A stretch of DNA of 64,000 nt. Source: Achatina immaculata. Taxonomy: Eukaryota > Mollusca > Gastropoda > Stylommatophora > Achatinidae. Below, in pieces: positions 22,600 through 34,245 of the stretch. The stretch spans positions 36,249,584-36,313,583 of the forward strand of contig CM019719.1 in assembly GCA_009760885.1 (NCBI GenBank), given 5' to 3'. The translations under genes were made by a program, and so were the position numbers. Position 1 is the stretch's first letter. Each line of letters opens with the position of its first letter. Under the pieces are notes generated by a model. It was given only the letters and a program-made list of their open reading frames with translations, was not told the DNA's origin and ran no database searches.

Positions 22600-22985
22600 C
22601 CACAGCCTTCGTATTTTTATATCTATACGACACAGCTGTTCAAATAGTACCGATTTCAAGTCCCAAAAGTGGGGATTATTTTTTCTGATACTCATTCATT
22701 CATTTGCATGTCCCTTGCGGAACTTTGCCTCCCAAACAGCACTCCTGTAGGCCTCTCGGTTGTGAGCAAGATGGCCTGCTGCTGTTGCATTTTCTGATAC
22801 TACCACACCAAAAACGCCACGGGATCCACCCGGCCTCTAAAGAAAACGGGATGCCAGTGACATCTGGAAAGTTAAATTCGGCCCAGGCGTGATACTGTCC
22901 ATATCACACTTTCATGTGCCGATGGTCTTAGAAATAAGGGTCTAACACCATATTCCCAATATGCCTTAATGGCATAGAAACAAGG
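22600..22985 (+). mobile_element. SINE family 1 copy, split by a LINE B insertion
   Basis: The left part retains a decayed box B region (TACCGATTTCAAGTCCCAAA and GTGGGGATTATTTTTTCTGA). The right part, from 22802, has GGGATCCACCCGGCCTCTAA, CCAGGCGTGATACTG, TTCATGTGCCGATGGTCTTA and the end CCTTAATGGCATAGAAACAA. These align in order with the SINEs at 6.0 and 34.0 kb. The two halves are separated by LINE B sequence at 22693-22790. Confidence 0.8.
22693..22790 (-). mobile_element. LINE B extreme 3' fragment (98 bp) inserted in a SINE
   Basis: Starts with the tail CATTCATTCATTTGCATGTC and runs to GGCCTGCTGCTGTTGCAT, identical in layout to the 3' ends of the LINE B copies at 34.9 and 58.1 kb. A perfect 11-bp duplication TTTCTGATACT flanks it at 22682-22692 and 22791-22801. 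This is a very short 5'-truncated retroposition event. Confidence 0.95.
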
Positions 22986-23608
22986 ACTTTATCACATACA
23001 CACACAAAATTCTTGGGAAACTATGTGACATACTGCACATTACACACTAACCTTGTATTGTCGTATTCACTCATCTCGGCTTCTCTGTAAGACATAATGC
23101 ATTCCAGTAATCCAGTTCAGAAAAAGTATTTTTTAAAAAAACACTCGGTATCCACTAATTAAAAAAAAAACCCAACTTTTCCCCCCACAAAACAAAATGT
23201 TAGTAATCCATGAATTCAATACCATGTCCTGTACGACACGATGCAACGGTAATCCAAGTTCCTAAGTTCCTGCTCACAAAGAAACTGAAGGGGCGGCTGG
23301 CAAGTCGTGACTGTAGTGTCACAAGATAAAGAGTCATGACCGCGGCCTGCAATCTCTACCATGGGATGTGATACAATGTGTGGGATGTGATATAATGCGT
23401 ACTTATTTCACATTAATGTTGCCGTCACTCGCCGATTCGCACAATACAAAAACTGATAACTGCGTTCATATTTCATAATTAATGACGTATTTCATAATTA
23501 ATGTCTAAAATTAAATATTTCATAATTAATGCCTAAATCGCATATTTCTAACATGTGGGTTGGGCGAAAAACATTTATTTATTTATGTGATCCATTATTT
23601 CATTCAGT
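22986..23608. other. No recognised feature
   Basis: AT-rich. A short unit CATATTTCATAATTAATG recurs three times near 23465-23535. Confidence 0.35.
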
Positions 23609-23858
23609 TCAACATATGCAGAACGGAAGGCTATGGGACAATATGCAGAACGGAAGGCTATGGGACAATATGCAGAACGGAAGGCTATGGGACAATATGC
23701 AGAACGGAAGGCTATGGGACAATATGCAGAACGGAAGGCTATGGGACAATATGCAGAACGGAAGGCTATGGGACAATATGCAGATCGGAAGGCTATGGGA
23801 CAATATGCAGAACGGAAGGCTATGGGACAATATGCAGAACGGAACGTCATAGGGCAAT
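23609..23858. repeat. 27-bp minisatellite, 9 units
   Basis: Nine units of ATGCAGAACGGAAGGCTATG followed by GGACAAT. One unit has CAGATCGG, the last has GGAACGTCATA. As 27 is a multiple of three, all frames on both strands stay open and give apparent repeat proteins (QNGRLWDNM, ICRTEGYGT); there is no upstream gene to support translation. Confidence 0.97.
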
Positions 23859-25735
23859 GTGCAATGGGATAAAAAGGCTATCGTAACACATCTTACTGCG
23901 GTCAGAAATAAAAATGGAACACCAGCAGTTTATGGTAAACCCTGCTGGTAGAAAAAATTCTGTTAATAATAGCATTTGATGCTTTTTATGTTCGACACTT
24001 AATTCTGATTTATAAAGAAAAACAGAAGAAGGACCGTACCAAACAGAGGCAAACTATTTCAAGTTATTACAAAAATATCACACGCTGTTTCACTGAAGTT
24101 TCACACACAACCGATATGACAAGAGTACTTCAAACAGCATGCAAAGCACATTTTACATTTTATTTGATTAATTATTCCACTAACACTTGCGGAGAGACAC
24201 GCCCTTGATGGTAGGCTTACTGTGATATTCTCATATCACCGGAATCAAATGTCCGGCACTCTGATAAACTGATATCATTGTGTACACAAACACGCAATGA
24301 AGACTGTTGGGAATGAAAACGCCGCCAACAGTGAGAACCTGCGCTATGCAAAACTAACACAACAACTTTTATTTTGTTTCGTTTTATTTAGAGATATTAA
24401 ATTTGGGCGTGAAAATGTATACACTTCATTAAATGCATTTTAAAACTATATAATGCACTCACTGCAACATAATCAATGTAGATCACATAATTAATGTAAA
24501 TATGGATGAATTTGTTTTTTACTGAAGTGAAACAATTGCTCCCAGCACAATACTTTTACAAAACGAAAAGTTCCACCTATATTAAGTGAAGCGAAGACGC
24601 CAGCACTAGAACACTGAACTGAGCTCACTGCTCCAGCCCCGGTAAAATACAAACAGAACCTTCGCGTTTAGATCAGTCACTCCGGGGAAAAAGGATTCTT
24701 TAGGTAACAAAAATAGAAAGTGTGGGAGAACAATTTCCACTATTTTGGGTTTCCCCTTAAATTCTTACTTCGCGCCCGCGAGCCCCCAGCGCCCCACCCC
24801 ACCAGGGGCAAAGTTCTCGAGCCAGGCTTGGAGTATCGCAAGCCAGAGAGGAGAACAGCTCTCGCCATAGATCCCCCGGTCGCATGTTTCTGGCCCGCGG
24901 ATAGTCATCTGCTTCTAGTCTGTTATCCTGACACTTCCCAACACCTCGCGTCTATAACAGTCAGAGATAAGCAGGTCTGATTCATCCGACAAGACGGAAT
25001 TTAGGCAAGGAAAGAGCTTGACATGGGCCCAGATGGTTTGCTAATGAATGTGAAGGCGAATCAAACCTTCAACAAACTGCACTTCAATAACTAGCACTAG
25101 TTAACAGTCACGCAATATGTAATTTTACACTGGTGGGGCGGATCAGCACAACAAAGTTATCCTCGTGTACCGTGATGATGCTCCACGCGAAGACTGCAGC
25201 GCAGACTGCACAAAGCATAAGCGCTCTGAAAAGTCGTGCTACAGCACCGAGCGAATATTCTGTTCATTCACAGAGACAAAAACACGAGTACGCCAAAAAG
25301 TGACAGACTATCATAGTGTGAAGAACAACAGAAGTCAAAGTCTGAAAGCAATGGCATGAAAATAACTAAAGCGAACGGTTACTTCAGATGAATACGTAGA
25401 CTAGAAGGGAAAAAAAAAACGTCTAAGACGAAAAACAAAGAACCAATGATACTACAATATAAACTGCTCCTTGCAAAAAAAAGAAAACCATTAACACATT
25501 AACCATCTTGACTGAAGAAACTTCATTAAGTATAGGACAGTTTCAGTAATCTAAATCTATTTTATTGCAGTCTGAGACTCCAATTTTCCTTCATCTGCTA
25601 TCCTGTGATTTAACTTCTCTCAGATCTACTTTCTCTGATCAGGACGCGAGCAAATGAAGGTCATCATGGACTGGTCAAAAGAATCTTCTGTAGTTCCGAT
25701 GCCATTCACATTTGGCAATTATTTCTAAATTTTCA
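23859..25735. other. No recognised gene; GC-rich patch at 24.75-24.95 kb
   Basis: Mostly AT-rich. The stretch 24770-24950 is rich in CpG and C (CGCGCCCGCGAGCCCCCAGC) and carries an open plus-strand frame, but no splice sites, start context or domain support a gene. Confidence 0.3.
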
Positions 25736-25900
25736 CAACCTTCCAGATCCTTCTACAACGTTCTACTCCTTTCCACAGCCTTCTTGAAGGTTCTACTGAG
25801 ATCTATTCAGTTCTACGATCTTCTAGACGGTTCTACGATCTTCTATTCATTTCTACAACCTTCTAGATGGTTCTACAGAGTCTAGACGGTTTGATTATAA
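25736..25900. repeat. Degenerate TTCTAC-rich repeat
   Basis: Irregular repeats of CAACCTTCTAGACGGTTCTA type, about 10-30 bases each. Confidence 0.7.
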
Positions 25901-26902
25901 ACATTTTTAGTTTCACCTCCAGGAGCAAGAATAAATAAATTCTTGGGTGAACCCACCTTTGAGCAAGCAACACAAAGTTGTCCGTGGGAGAAACATGGCG
26001 ATCTCAAATCTCTCTCTCTCCCTATCCTTCTCCCTCTCTATCTCTCTCTAATTTGAAAAATAATTTGAAAAAAATACGAAAACGGCACACCGTCACACAG
26101 CAATGCAATCTACTATAGGATACAATAAAAAGCTAATATAAACATAAGGAGAAAACAAGGTTAAAATTTATTTTTACAAATATAATTAAAACAAAAACGA
26201 GACCATCAGCTAAAAGAGCGTCATAACACTGTCAAATTCCCTGACAGATGATAAACTGGAAGAATTGCCGAATTAGCTTATCTTATATACGACCATCTAA
26301 GATTCGGAAATTTCTCGAACATCACAAGTCCAAGACCGCAGTTATATCCACAACCTTCTAGGAGATCCCAACCCACTCTAGGCCCCCACCCCCATGTGGT
26401 TGGTAGCTAATCAACCAATGTATAGGCGCTCTCTGTTATGAATTAAACACTCTGACTAGTTTCTAAATGTACGCTGAGGTGAACAACAGTAGAGTGTTTT
26501 TCGTGAATCAGAAATCTGTTCCGTGTATCATGTTTCTCGTTATCAATGCCAACAGTTCGGCTACTCTGCAGGTATAACGTCATCGATTTGTGTGCGCTGA
26601 CCTTTGTCCGTCGCGGCCGACAATCCACAGTAGGCATAAATATCACGGGAGTTACTTCCCGTCATTCAGTGGGGGTATTGTTTGCATCGTTCGGTTTCGA
26701 TCCCACTCTAATCATCCAGGCCATAGGAATGATTTAACGCACACAGTGCAGTTTCCAGACAGTATGTCATATGTGTGCCAAGTTTGGCTGAAATTGCTTC
26801 AGGTGCTTCAAAGTGATATCTAACATACATACATAAACACAAACGTTCATTTATATGTATATTATATATACATATACATATATGAATGCATATATATGCA
26901 TA
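25901..26902. other. No recognised gene; CT and TA patches
   Basis: (CT)n near 26010-26050 and TA/CATA-rich sequence at 26820-26900. No gene recognised. Confidence 0.35.
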
Positions 26903-27591
26903 CACGAGGGAGGGGTGATTGATAAGTTCTCGGCATAAGGTACAAATACTTGAAACGCACAGTTGATATTAGGTGCATTTGTAGATCAGGTTAATGTAAG
27001 ATTAAACACCAAGTTTCAAGAAATTAACTACAACCAAGGGTGGTCTGTCTGCAGGCAAAGTGATGGCTTCCATATTTTGGGATTCAGAAGGTGTGCTACT
27101 GGTAGACTATCTTCAAAAGGGCAGAACGGTCACCGGGGCCTATTACGCTAATCTTGTGAAGCAACTGCGGGTCAAACTGAAGGAAAAACGTCAAGGGAAA
27201 TTGATGAGAGGAGTCATCTTTCATCAAGACAATGCTCCAGTTCATAAGTCGGCGGTGGCAATGGCTGCCATTTTTTAATGTGGCTTCCAGCTTCTTGAAC
27301 ATCCTCCTTATTCCCCAGATTTGGCCCCTTCGGACTATTACCTGTTTACCAAATTCAAAAAAGGAGCTCAGTGGTCGCAAATTTGCTTCAGATGATGACG
27401 TCGTTCATGCTGTAGACCACTTTCTACTGGCACAAGATGCTGACTTTTACAAAGAAGGGATCTGTATGCTTCAGGATCGCTGGACTAAGTGGATAAACTT
27501 GCAAGGGGACTATGTCGAGAAATAACCCCAAAAAAGTTGTCCACAAATAATCCGTTGTACCTTATGCCGAGAACTTATCAATCACCCTTCG
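26903..27591 (+). mobile_element. Mariner element 1, internally deleted, with TIRs and TA target
   Basis: Terminal inverted repeats share GGGTGATTGATAAGTTCTCG then GCATAAGGTACAA at both ends (left about 26909, right about 27550-27588). TA dinucleotides flank the element at 26901 and 27592, as expected for mariner insertion. At 689 bp it is about half the length of a full mariner (about 1.3 kb), because the region for the DNA-binding half of the transposase is gone. Confidence 0.9.
27055..27525 (+). pseudogene. Mariner transposase, C-terminal catalytic part
   Basis: The frame begins KVMASIFWDSEGVLLVDYL and continues GVIFHQDNAPVHKS, which holds the second catalytic aspartate. A TAA at about 27277 interrupts it, in-frame reading resumes with CGFQLLEHPPYSPDLAPSDY, which holds the third aspartate, and a frameshift near 27362 leads into GRKFASDDDVVHAVDHFLL and WINLQGDYVEK. 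The N-terminal helix-turn-helix region and the first catalytic aspartate are absent. It cannot encode an active transposase. Confidence 0.9.
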
Positions 27592-27699
27592 TAATTTTGA
27601 TACATACATACATACGTACATACAAGGTCCGACAATTAAGTAATGAGACTAATTCCATTAAAAAGTAAAATAAACAACAGTTGAAGATATAACGTGTAT

Positions 27700-28876
27700 T
27701 TTATTCAAAGTAAGCCCCTTGTGCATTGATACAACGAGTGGCACAATCTATCAAACTCTGGAACGACCTCTGCAGTTCTTCTGTTCGTATGACCCTTAAA
27801 CTCGATGTTATGGCCCTTTGGATGCCATCAGTATCGTCAAAAAAGCATCCTTTCAATGGTAACTTTAATTTTGAGAATAGAAAATAATCGCAGGTAGACA
27901 AATCGGGGGAATAGAGTGAATGGTTGTGAACTCACACTTGTTTTGGGGCCAAAATTTCCTGTACAACTACCACCCAGTGAGCCGGTGCATTATCATGAAG
28001 AAGGAAAAGACTGCCAGGTGTTGAATACTCGGGTTGGACTCGGAGAATCCTTTTCAATACGCGTTACAAAATACTTAAATAAACTTTGCCAATGACAATC
28101 TGTCCTCCTGGAATAAATTCTTTGTGAATAACTCCTTTGCTGTCGTAGATGGGTCTGAGATGGCTCAGTTCGTAAGTACGCTGTTCTCTCATGGCTGGAA
28201 AGCTGCTCGTCCTACCGGAGTCCGTGTTCGAATACAAGGTAATTCTCTTGTGATTTTTCTTTCTCTCACCGTCTCACTAAAGTGCTTTGTCTACGATTTT
28301 TTCGAGGTCTAATCCTATAAAATTGTGTTCTCTTACTTTATTGTACAAAAGCCTCGTAGTTTCCTATTTATTAAAAAAAATTGTCGAAGAACCACACCAA
28401 CATTGTCTTCATTTTCGACTTTTGAAGACGAAATTTTTTTGCCTTTTGGTGATGACGATGACTTCCACTGAGCACTTTGGCGTTTAGTTGTGGGATCATA
28501 GCGGAAAATCCGTGTTTCATCCTCTGCAACAATCAAATTTAAGAAATGCTTATTTCTGCTACACGTTTTGATGGTGTCTTTTGCGTACTCAACAGACAAC
28601 GCATGTGGTAGAAACCGGTAAGAAACTTTTTTTCTTACCCAACTCTTCCACTAAAATTTTATGAATGGTCTTTCGGTTAACACCAAATTCATCTGCCATC
28701 ATCCTCACAATCAAACAACGATCCTCTTGTATCAGTTCTCTTACTTTTGCAATGAGTTCCTCATTATGAACAGAAATTGGGCGTCCATGTCTAGCTGCAT
28801 TTGTAATCGTTTCCGCACCACTTTTAAATCGTGAATACCACTGAATATCTGCGTACGAGATAAACAATTGTCCCAT
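27700..28876 (-). pseudogene. Mariner transposase (DD34D), broken
   Basis: In order on the minus strand: a helix-turn-helix region with GRPISVHNEELIAKVRELI and MMADEFGVNRKTIHKIL (28650-28800); the first catalytic aspartate in LIVAEDETRIFRYDPTTKRQ (about 28490-28530); MKTMLVWFFD interrupted by the SINE; SKGVIHKEFIPGGQ; LFLLHDNAPAHWV with the second aspartate (about 28000); and LYSPDLSTCDYFLFSKLK with the third (about 27900). I count 34 residues between the second and third aspartates if one stop is read through, giving DD34D. Stops, a frameshift and the SINE inactivate it. Confidence 0.9.
28146..28386 (+). mobile_element. tRNA-derived SINE (family 2) inserted in mariner 2
   Basis: Box A TGGCTCAGTTCGTAAGTACG (about 28160) and box B TGTTCGAATAC (about 28226) match the SINE head at 7.33 kb. 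The body runs to a weak A-rich end (TATTTATTAAAAAAAAT). The interrupted transposase frame rejoins exactly when the segment and one copy of a 5-bp TGTCG direct repeat (28141-28145 and 28382-28386) are removed. The short duplication may be eroded. Confidence 0.85.
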
Positions 28877-29137
28877 AAACTTGTCGTATCAATTCGACTG
28901 TCTCAATGGCACTTTTTCCGAGTTTTAAACAGAATTTAATGTTAGCTTTTTGCTCCACGCTGATTACGTGACAGTGCACCTTTAACTTGGTCAACAAAAT
29001 GGCGGCTTGTTTGTCTCTGCTTATCGGGCGGCGATTAAAAGTTGCCAGATCATGATGAATGATTCCATACTTTTCTTCATAGATGGCATTTTTGTCTTGG
29101 TCATAATAAAATCAGTCTCATTATTTAACTGTCGGAC

Positions 29138-29141
<4 letters not shown>

Positions 29142-29186
<45 letters not shown>
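29142..29186. repeat. (TA)n microsatellite
   Basis: About 22 TA units beginning at the TA target site of mariner element 2, suggesting the target dinucleotide was part of or seeded the tract. Confidence 0.95.
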
Positions 29187-29190
<4 letters not shown>

Positions 29191-29204
29191 GCATATATAA
29201 AGGA

Positions 29205-29452
29205 TAATGTTCTAAGTTCCACTGAAGTGAATGCTGGAAAATCACCAAAACCATAGAAAACAAGCTGAATTCTTTCCAGAGTAAATGTTTACGAAGAATT
29301 AGAAGAATACTTTGGCCATACACCATAAGAAACAACATCTTTTTGATAGAAACGCAGATGAAGCCACTGACAGCAATAATCTCGAGGAAAGACGCTGCCG
29401 ATGGTTGGGACATGTGCTCCGGATGACTAACGACTCACTACCAAAAACAGCA

Positions 29453-29456
<4 letters not shown>
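29205..29456 (+). pseudogene. LINE C fragment between two (TA)n tracts
   Basis: The plus strand encodes ENKLNSFQSKCLRRIRRILW and PYTIRN (about 29255-29330), then in a second frame LEERRCRWLGHVLRMTNDSL and PKTAL (about 29380-29456). This matches the minus-strand LINE C at 2.3 kb (FQARCLRRIRRIFWPNTI). Both ends are lost into (TA)n sequence. Confidence 0.8.

Positions 29457-29512
<56 letters not shown>
29457..29512. repeat. (TA)n microsatellite
   Basis: About 28 uninterrupted TA units. Confidence 0.95.
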
Positions 29513-29513
<1 letters not shown>

Positions 29514-31199
29514 AGAACCATCAAAATTGAAATCTCATTTGTTCGTATCACCAATGTTCAAAACTTGCCTACATAAAACATACATCATCTGTATTTATTA
29601 GCAAGTCTTTGAAATACTAAGTTTCTTACATTATTATTATTATTATCATTATTACTATTCATAACAGGAAAATGCAACTTATACACTTTTTACAACATCC
29701 TGCTAACTTATTGCAAAAGGCATGAAAATACCACATCAAATAAAACTATTGTGACTAAGAACTGGGTCAAGAACTAATTTATTATTTTCCATAATGTGCA
29801 AGCGTTCCGCGACAACCAAGGCAAGCCCACCTGCCATCTAAATAGGCTATGTGCACTGTTTCAAAAGATAGTACCTCTCTGAACTTTAGCATTCGCATAA
29901 CTTCCTGTAACAAGACTAAGATAAACTGCCTTCCAGAAACAATTTGAACACATCCTCTCTCCCACGAATAACAACGTCATTATTAACCTTTAAAGTGCTA
30001 AAGTCAAGTATACTCGCTAAAAATATACTGCAGATTTCACTTAGGGTAACTGAGGGGGAAGGATAATAAATGCTTAAAAAAACTTTCTGTTATTTTGAAC
30101 GTCCCATGCCTATGTTATAAAAAGCTTGGGTAAAGATCTTTTGTTATCAGTAACTGCTGACTGCCAAACCAAAGCTACTGTGGTTAATAAGCCGGAAAAA
30201 AAAGCAAACTTAGATACTTATTTCTTATTATACAGCATATGTGATATAAACTAAGGAAAATGAAAATGAAACAACAGAGAATTAACACTGGAGACATAGG
30301 TTCAGGTTTTATCAGGCATTAATATCTGTCGCTCTCTTACACCGATCTTGAAACGTGAACAGAGAAAGAAAACTCAACAGCTTTCATCCTCGCTGCCTTC
30401 GTGAAATAATGAAGGCCAAGCGGCAAGATAAGGTAAGCAACTCTATGGCTCTGTATGAGTGCTGAACTTCTATTCATGACAACAACGCTAAGATTAAGAT
30501 GGCTAGTGCTTGTAACGTGGATGGATGTCATCGTATCATAAGTGTAAGGCTTTCACGCTGGGAAAGAAGAAGGCCACACACACACACACAAAAGCGAAAC
30601 AAGAATATGTACAAGTCATTCATGAAAGCTTTCTACGCCAGTTACCAGAACTGGTTTTGAAATGGCGAAGGACGTGTCACACCGAGCACTGCGGTTTTAG
30701 AGGTAGAAACAAAGGCTTAACTCTTTCACTCCTGGGAGAATTTCAGTGCTCTACCAGAACAAACTCCGATGAGAAATTTTGATAAAAAGAAACTGTGAGG
30801 AAGTTAATCCACAATGTAAAAATATGGGTTGGGTTAGAGTTATGACGCTTCATTTTATTCACACTTCGCCTACATATTCTGAGCACGGATTCACGCAGAC
30901 ATGCAGGAAATATTAACATTGCCAGTCTTGCGCCGGAGTGACAGAGAAAACGCAAGCGGGGAAAAAGGCTGACCACACAGCACAAATCATTTGTTGTTAC
31001 CGCCTCCAATCACGTCAACCAAATACTGATAGAATTAGCAACACGAGAAAAATGTTCAGAAAAATTATGCTCGTAAACTTCCACGAAATGCGAACATTTA
31101 ATATTTCAAAATCGTCACCTGTGACGATAAGGGCCATTACCTGAACCCGAGAAAAATGATCAAGTGATCTACTTCTAAATGATAAAACGATCGTCTTCT
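29513..31199. other. No recognised feature
   Basis: AT-rich, unique-looking sequence with an (ATT)n patch near 29630 and a short (CA)n at 30575. No gene, tRNA or element recognised. Confidence 0.35.
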
Positions 31200-32030
31200 T
31201 CTTGGTCTTCAATCTCCCTGGAACCGCGAGCCCGTGTTCTCTGCAGCCGACGCCGTGAAGATGTTGAGATACAGCATCGAGGTGGATTGGGAGAGGGTTA
31301 TGGCGGTTTTTATTTTTCCGTCTATGAGTACAGCTACAAATCACGGGGTGTGCAATGGTTCTTTAGTAGACTCTACCACCATGGGGACTATGGTGATCCC
31401 TGCCCCGTTAGCCAGGCTAGCCCTGTTACTGGGAGTACCAACGTAAAAGTGCGGCAAGGTCTTGGTCAGCTAAGGTTCGTCAACCCTGACGCTAGCCTGT
31501 CAGCTAAGGTTCGTCAACCCTGACGCTAGCCTGTCAGCTAAGGTTCGTCAACCCTGACGCTAGCCTGTCAGCTAAGGTTCGTCAACCCTGACGCTAGCCT
31601 GTCAGCTAAGGTTCGTCAACCCTGACGCTAGCCTGTCAGCTAAGGTTCGTCAACCCTGACGCTAGCCTGTCAGCTAAGGTTCGTCAACCCTGACGCTAGC
31701 CTGTCAGCTAAGGTTCGTCAACCCTGACGCTAGCCTGTCAGCTAAGGTTCGTCAACCCTGACGCTAGCCTGTCAGCTAAGGTTCGTCAACCCTGACGCTA
31801 GCCTGTCAGCTAAGGTTCGTCAACCCTGACGCTAGCCTGTCAGCTAAGGTTCGTCAACCCTGACGCTAGCCTGTCAGCTAAGGTTCGTCAACCCTGACGC
31901 TAGCCTGTCAGCTAAGGTTCGTCAACCCTGACGCTAGCCTGTCAGCTAAGGTTCGTCAACCCTGACGCTAGCCTGTCAGCTAAGGTTCGCAGACTGCCAG
32001 ATCGAACAGTGTCCCCAGTCCCCCGTGATC
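31200..32030 (+). repeat. Repeat X, copy 2, with a 15-unit 34-bp array
   Basis: Conserved blocks: GTGTTCTCTGCAGCCGACGC (about 31233), TTTAGTAGACTCTACCACCA (about 31362), GTGATCCCTGCCCC (about 31394), GTACCAACG, and the end block AGACTGCCAGATCGAACAGT (about 31990). The internal array at 31465-31989 has 15 essentially identical 34-bp units (GTCAGCTAAGGTTCGTCAAC then CCTGACGCTAGCCT). Each unit contains the small inverted repeat CGTCA-ACCC-TGACG. Homogeneity implies recent expansion. Confidence 0.9.
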
Positions 32031-33957
32031 TGCTGCGTAAATGCCAGAACAGTGTGTTTTCTCACTGCCTAAAGTAATATTTGCACAAACTGTCATACAG
32101 GTGTAGAGTGCTGGTGTAGTCCAATTACACTTTACAAAGGGGAAAACAGTGCAAACAAACACAAATAAAATACCGGACACAAAGAAAAGCAACTCTATAC
32201 TACACTTAACTACGCTAAGTTGTTAAGTAAGGCCAATAACCTCAGCCTGAGGAGAAAGAATGGAAAGAGAAAGCTTGTGTGTGTGTGAGGACTGTGACGG
32301 ACGGACAGAGAAATGTGGTATGACGGCAGTTATACAAATACATCCGCTGTGAAACTACAATTGTTTCTGGCACCTCCCATCCCACAACCTCCTCCCTTCC
32401 CCCCTCCCCCCCCCCCCCGAACACAACAACTTCCTGCCCAGAACGTAAGTGCATGCGTGCATGTTACACGATATGATTGTGAATACAATGAGACGGGAGC
32501 TTGGGCGCAAGTCTATGGTATTAGTATGGCACGTAACTGCCAATATCCGCCGTCTCTCTCTGAGAAAGTTACTACTTTCGTAACAAGACAAGCCATTATA
32601 AAGACAGTGTAACTGGGTTTGTATATTCCACCACAAGAAACAAAGACCACCTATAGTATGCAATGGCACATATATTTGTGTAGGTATCAGCTCCATCTGA
32701 TACCTCTCTCTTTACTTCTTTAAGATAAGTAGAGCTCTCGCAGTGAAGCTTCGCGATATAAATGAAGAGAAAAAAAAGGATGTTTCCTTCACATTCTTCT
32801 TCTCCTCCCCGCCCCCATGCTAAACTATTCACGGGCAATTTAGTATCAGGTTATGTTACAAAGAAGACTACAATATAAGATTACAATGAACTATATATTC
32901 CAATTACAATGAACTATATCCTCCAACTTCAGCAGAGAACTGAAAACGACACAGCATGTAATCATCTATGTGTGTCTACTCTAAAATCTGTAATCAAAAT
33001 AAAACGAAAGAGTTGTCATAAGACATAAAAGACAACAGCGTTCAGGGAACTGTCGGGGTTTTTCCCCCCAATCAGAATAGTTAAAAGACAACACACGAGG
33101 AATAAAACCTATTTGTTGACTTAACAGTCTGAAGTGGACGAAAATGATAACGTGGGAGTTTTTCTATATATTAAGAAGAAAAAAAGAAATGGCGAAACAA
33201 CGCTGTAAAACGCCACGCATGCATTCATGATCTCGCCCTGGTATTTTCTCCTTGACCTCCTGCCCGTAGATAAGTTTCTGTTTTGCTTGCTGACACATTG
33301 CGCAGTCACCCTTCCTCATAACAAACCAGGATGGAAATGTAAAACTCACACAAGATGTTTAAGAAAACGTGTAAACACCTCAGCACAGGTTAACAATATA
33401 ACTCTACCGGTATTCTCCAGGCGCCGGTTGCCGCTATTTACAATGTGGTGATTCATCTTTCCGTTTTTAAACGCCAACCTGTAGTGTCTGGCTAAAGACA
33501 GCGCATTAGCCACAAAAAGTGGTTTAATATGTGCATCTTCAAACATCTCCTCCAGGCTAATCATAGGTTAAATATGCAAAACCCGAAAGACGATTATACC
33601 GGTCTTTATTCACTGAAAGTATCAGTAAGCTAACTTCCGGGTCTGTGTTGGTTCAACCGTGGCTTACGGACTATCCACGTGTATTTCATCAGAGCGTTAA
33701 ACATGAGCAAAAAAAAAAATGGCTGGCAGAGAAACCGTGCCAAATAAAGGTGTGTCTCACATCAAAATGTGCGAGTACAAAGAATGTAAATAAGCTGCTT
33801 TCTTCTTCGTCTTGATGCATTACATGGAGACTTTTATTTTCAAAATCTTACAAGTCTTGGCTACAAATTTATGTATTTCGAAACAATCAACGCATTCTGT
33901 GTGTACAAACGCTGGTTCTGTAGCTTTAGTTAAATAACTTTTTTAAAAAATCTTACA
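32031..33957. other. No recognised gene; C13 run
   Basis: C13 at 32406-32418. Several minus- and plus-strand frames cover this area without recognisable domains. Confidence 0.35.
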
Positions 33958-34245
33958 TGGGCGGTCTGGTTGGCTGTGTGGGTTAGGCGCTCAATCTACT
34001 ACTCTGGTGATACTGATTCAAGTTCCAGCAGTTCTCGTGCATTCACAACAAAACAGCCCCGTGGGGTCCACCCAGCCTCTAAAAAATGGGCACCAGAGAA
34101 ATCTGGGAAGGTAAATGTGGCCAGGCGTGATACTGACCACATCAGACTTTCATGTGCCGATGGTCTTGGAAATATGGACCTAACATCGTATCCCCAATAT
34201 GCCTTAATGGCATGGAAACGGAGATTTTACCCTTTACCTGTCTCC
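33958..34245 (+). mobile_element. tRNA-derived SINE (family 1)
   Basis: Head TTGGCTGTGTGGGTTAGGCG (box A region) and TGATTCAAGTTCC (box B region), then GTGGGGTCCACCCAGCCTCT, ATGGGCACCAGAGAAATCTG, GCCAGGCGTGATACTGACCA, TTTCATGTGCCGATGGTCTT and the end AATGGCATGGAAACGGAGAT followed by TTTACCCTTTACC. Collinear with the SINE at 6.0 kb. No clear target duplication was found. Confidence 0.85.

Larger units (their letters stand above)
27623..29141 (-). mobile_element. Mariner element 2, near full length, split by a SINE
   Basis: Inverted termini AAGGTCCGACAATTAAGTAA (left, about 27624) and its counterpart GGTCCGACAGTTAAATAATG read from the right end (about 29138) bound 1519 bp. TA dinucleotides lie at 27621-27622 and 29142-29143. 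Removing a 241-bp SINE at 28146-28386 leaves about 1278 bp, the normal mariner size. It is unrelated by terminal repeat to mariner element 1, which lies only about 30 bp away. Confidence 0.9.

Noticed and set aside
23529..23886. Overlapping open frames on both strands that look like a tandem-repeat protein.
   Set aside because: They come from a 27-bp minisatellite; any unit divisible by three without stops keeps several frames open. No start context, exon or homologue supports translation.
24720..24980. A GC-rich open plus-strand frame of 86 codons.
   Set aside because: No splice signals, recognisable domain or conserved start context; kept only as a compositional note.
31455..31990. Regular 34-bp repeats that might suggest a CRISPR array.
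   Set aside because: Units are contiguous with no variable spacers, in a eukaryotic context; it is a minisatellite within repeat X.
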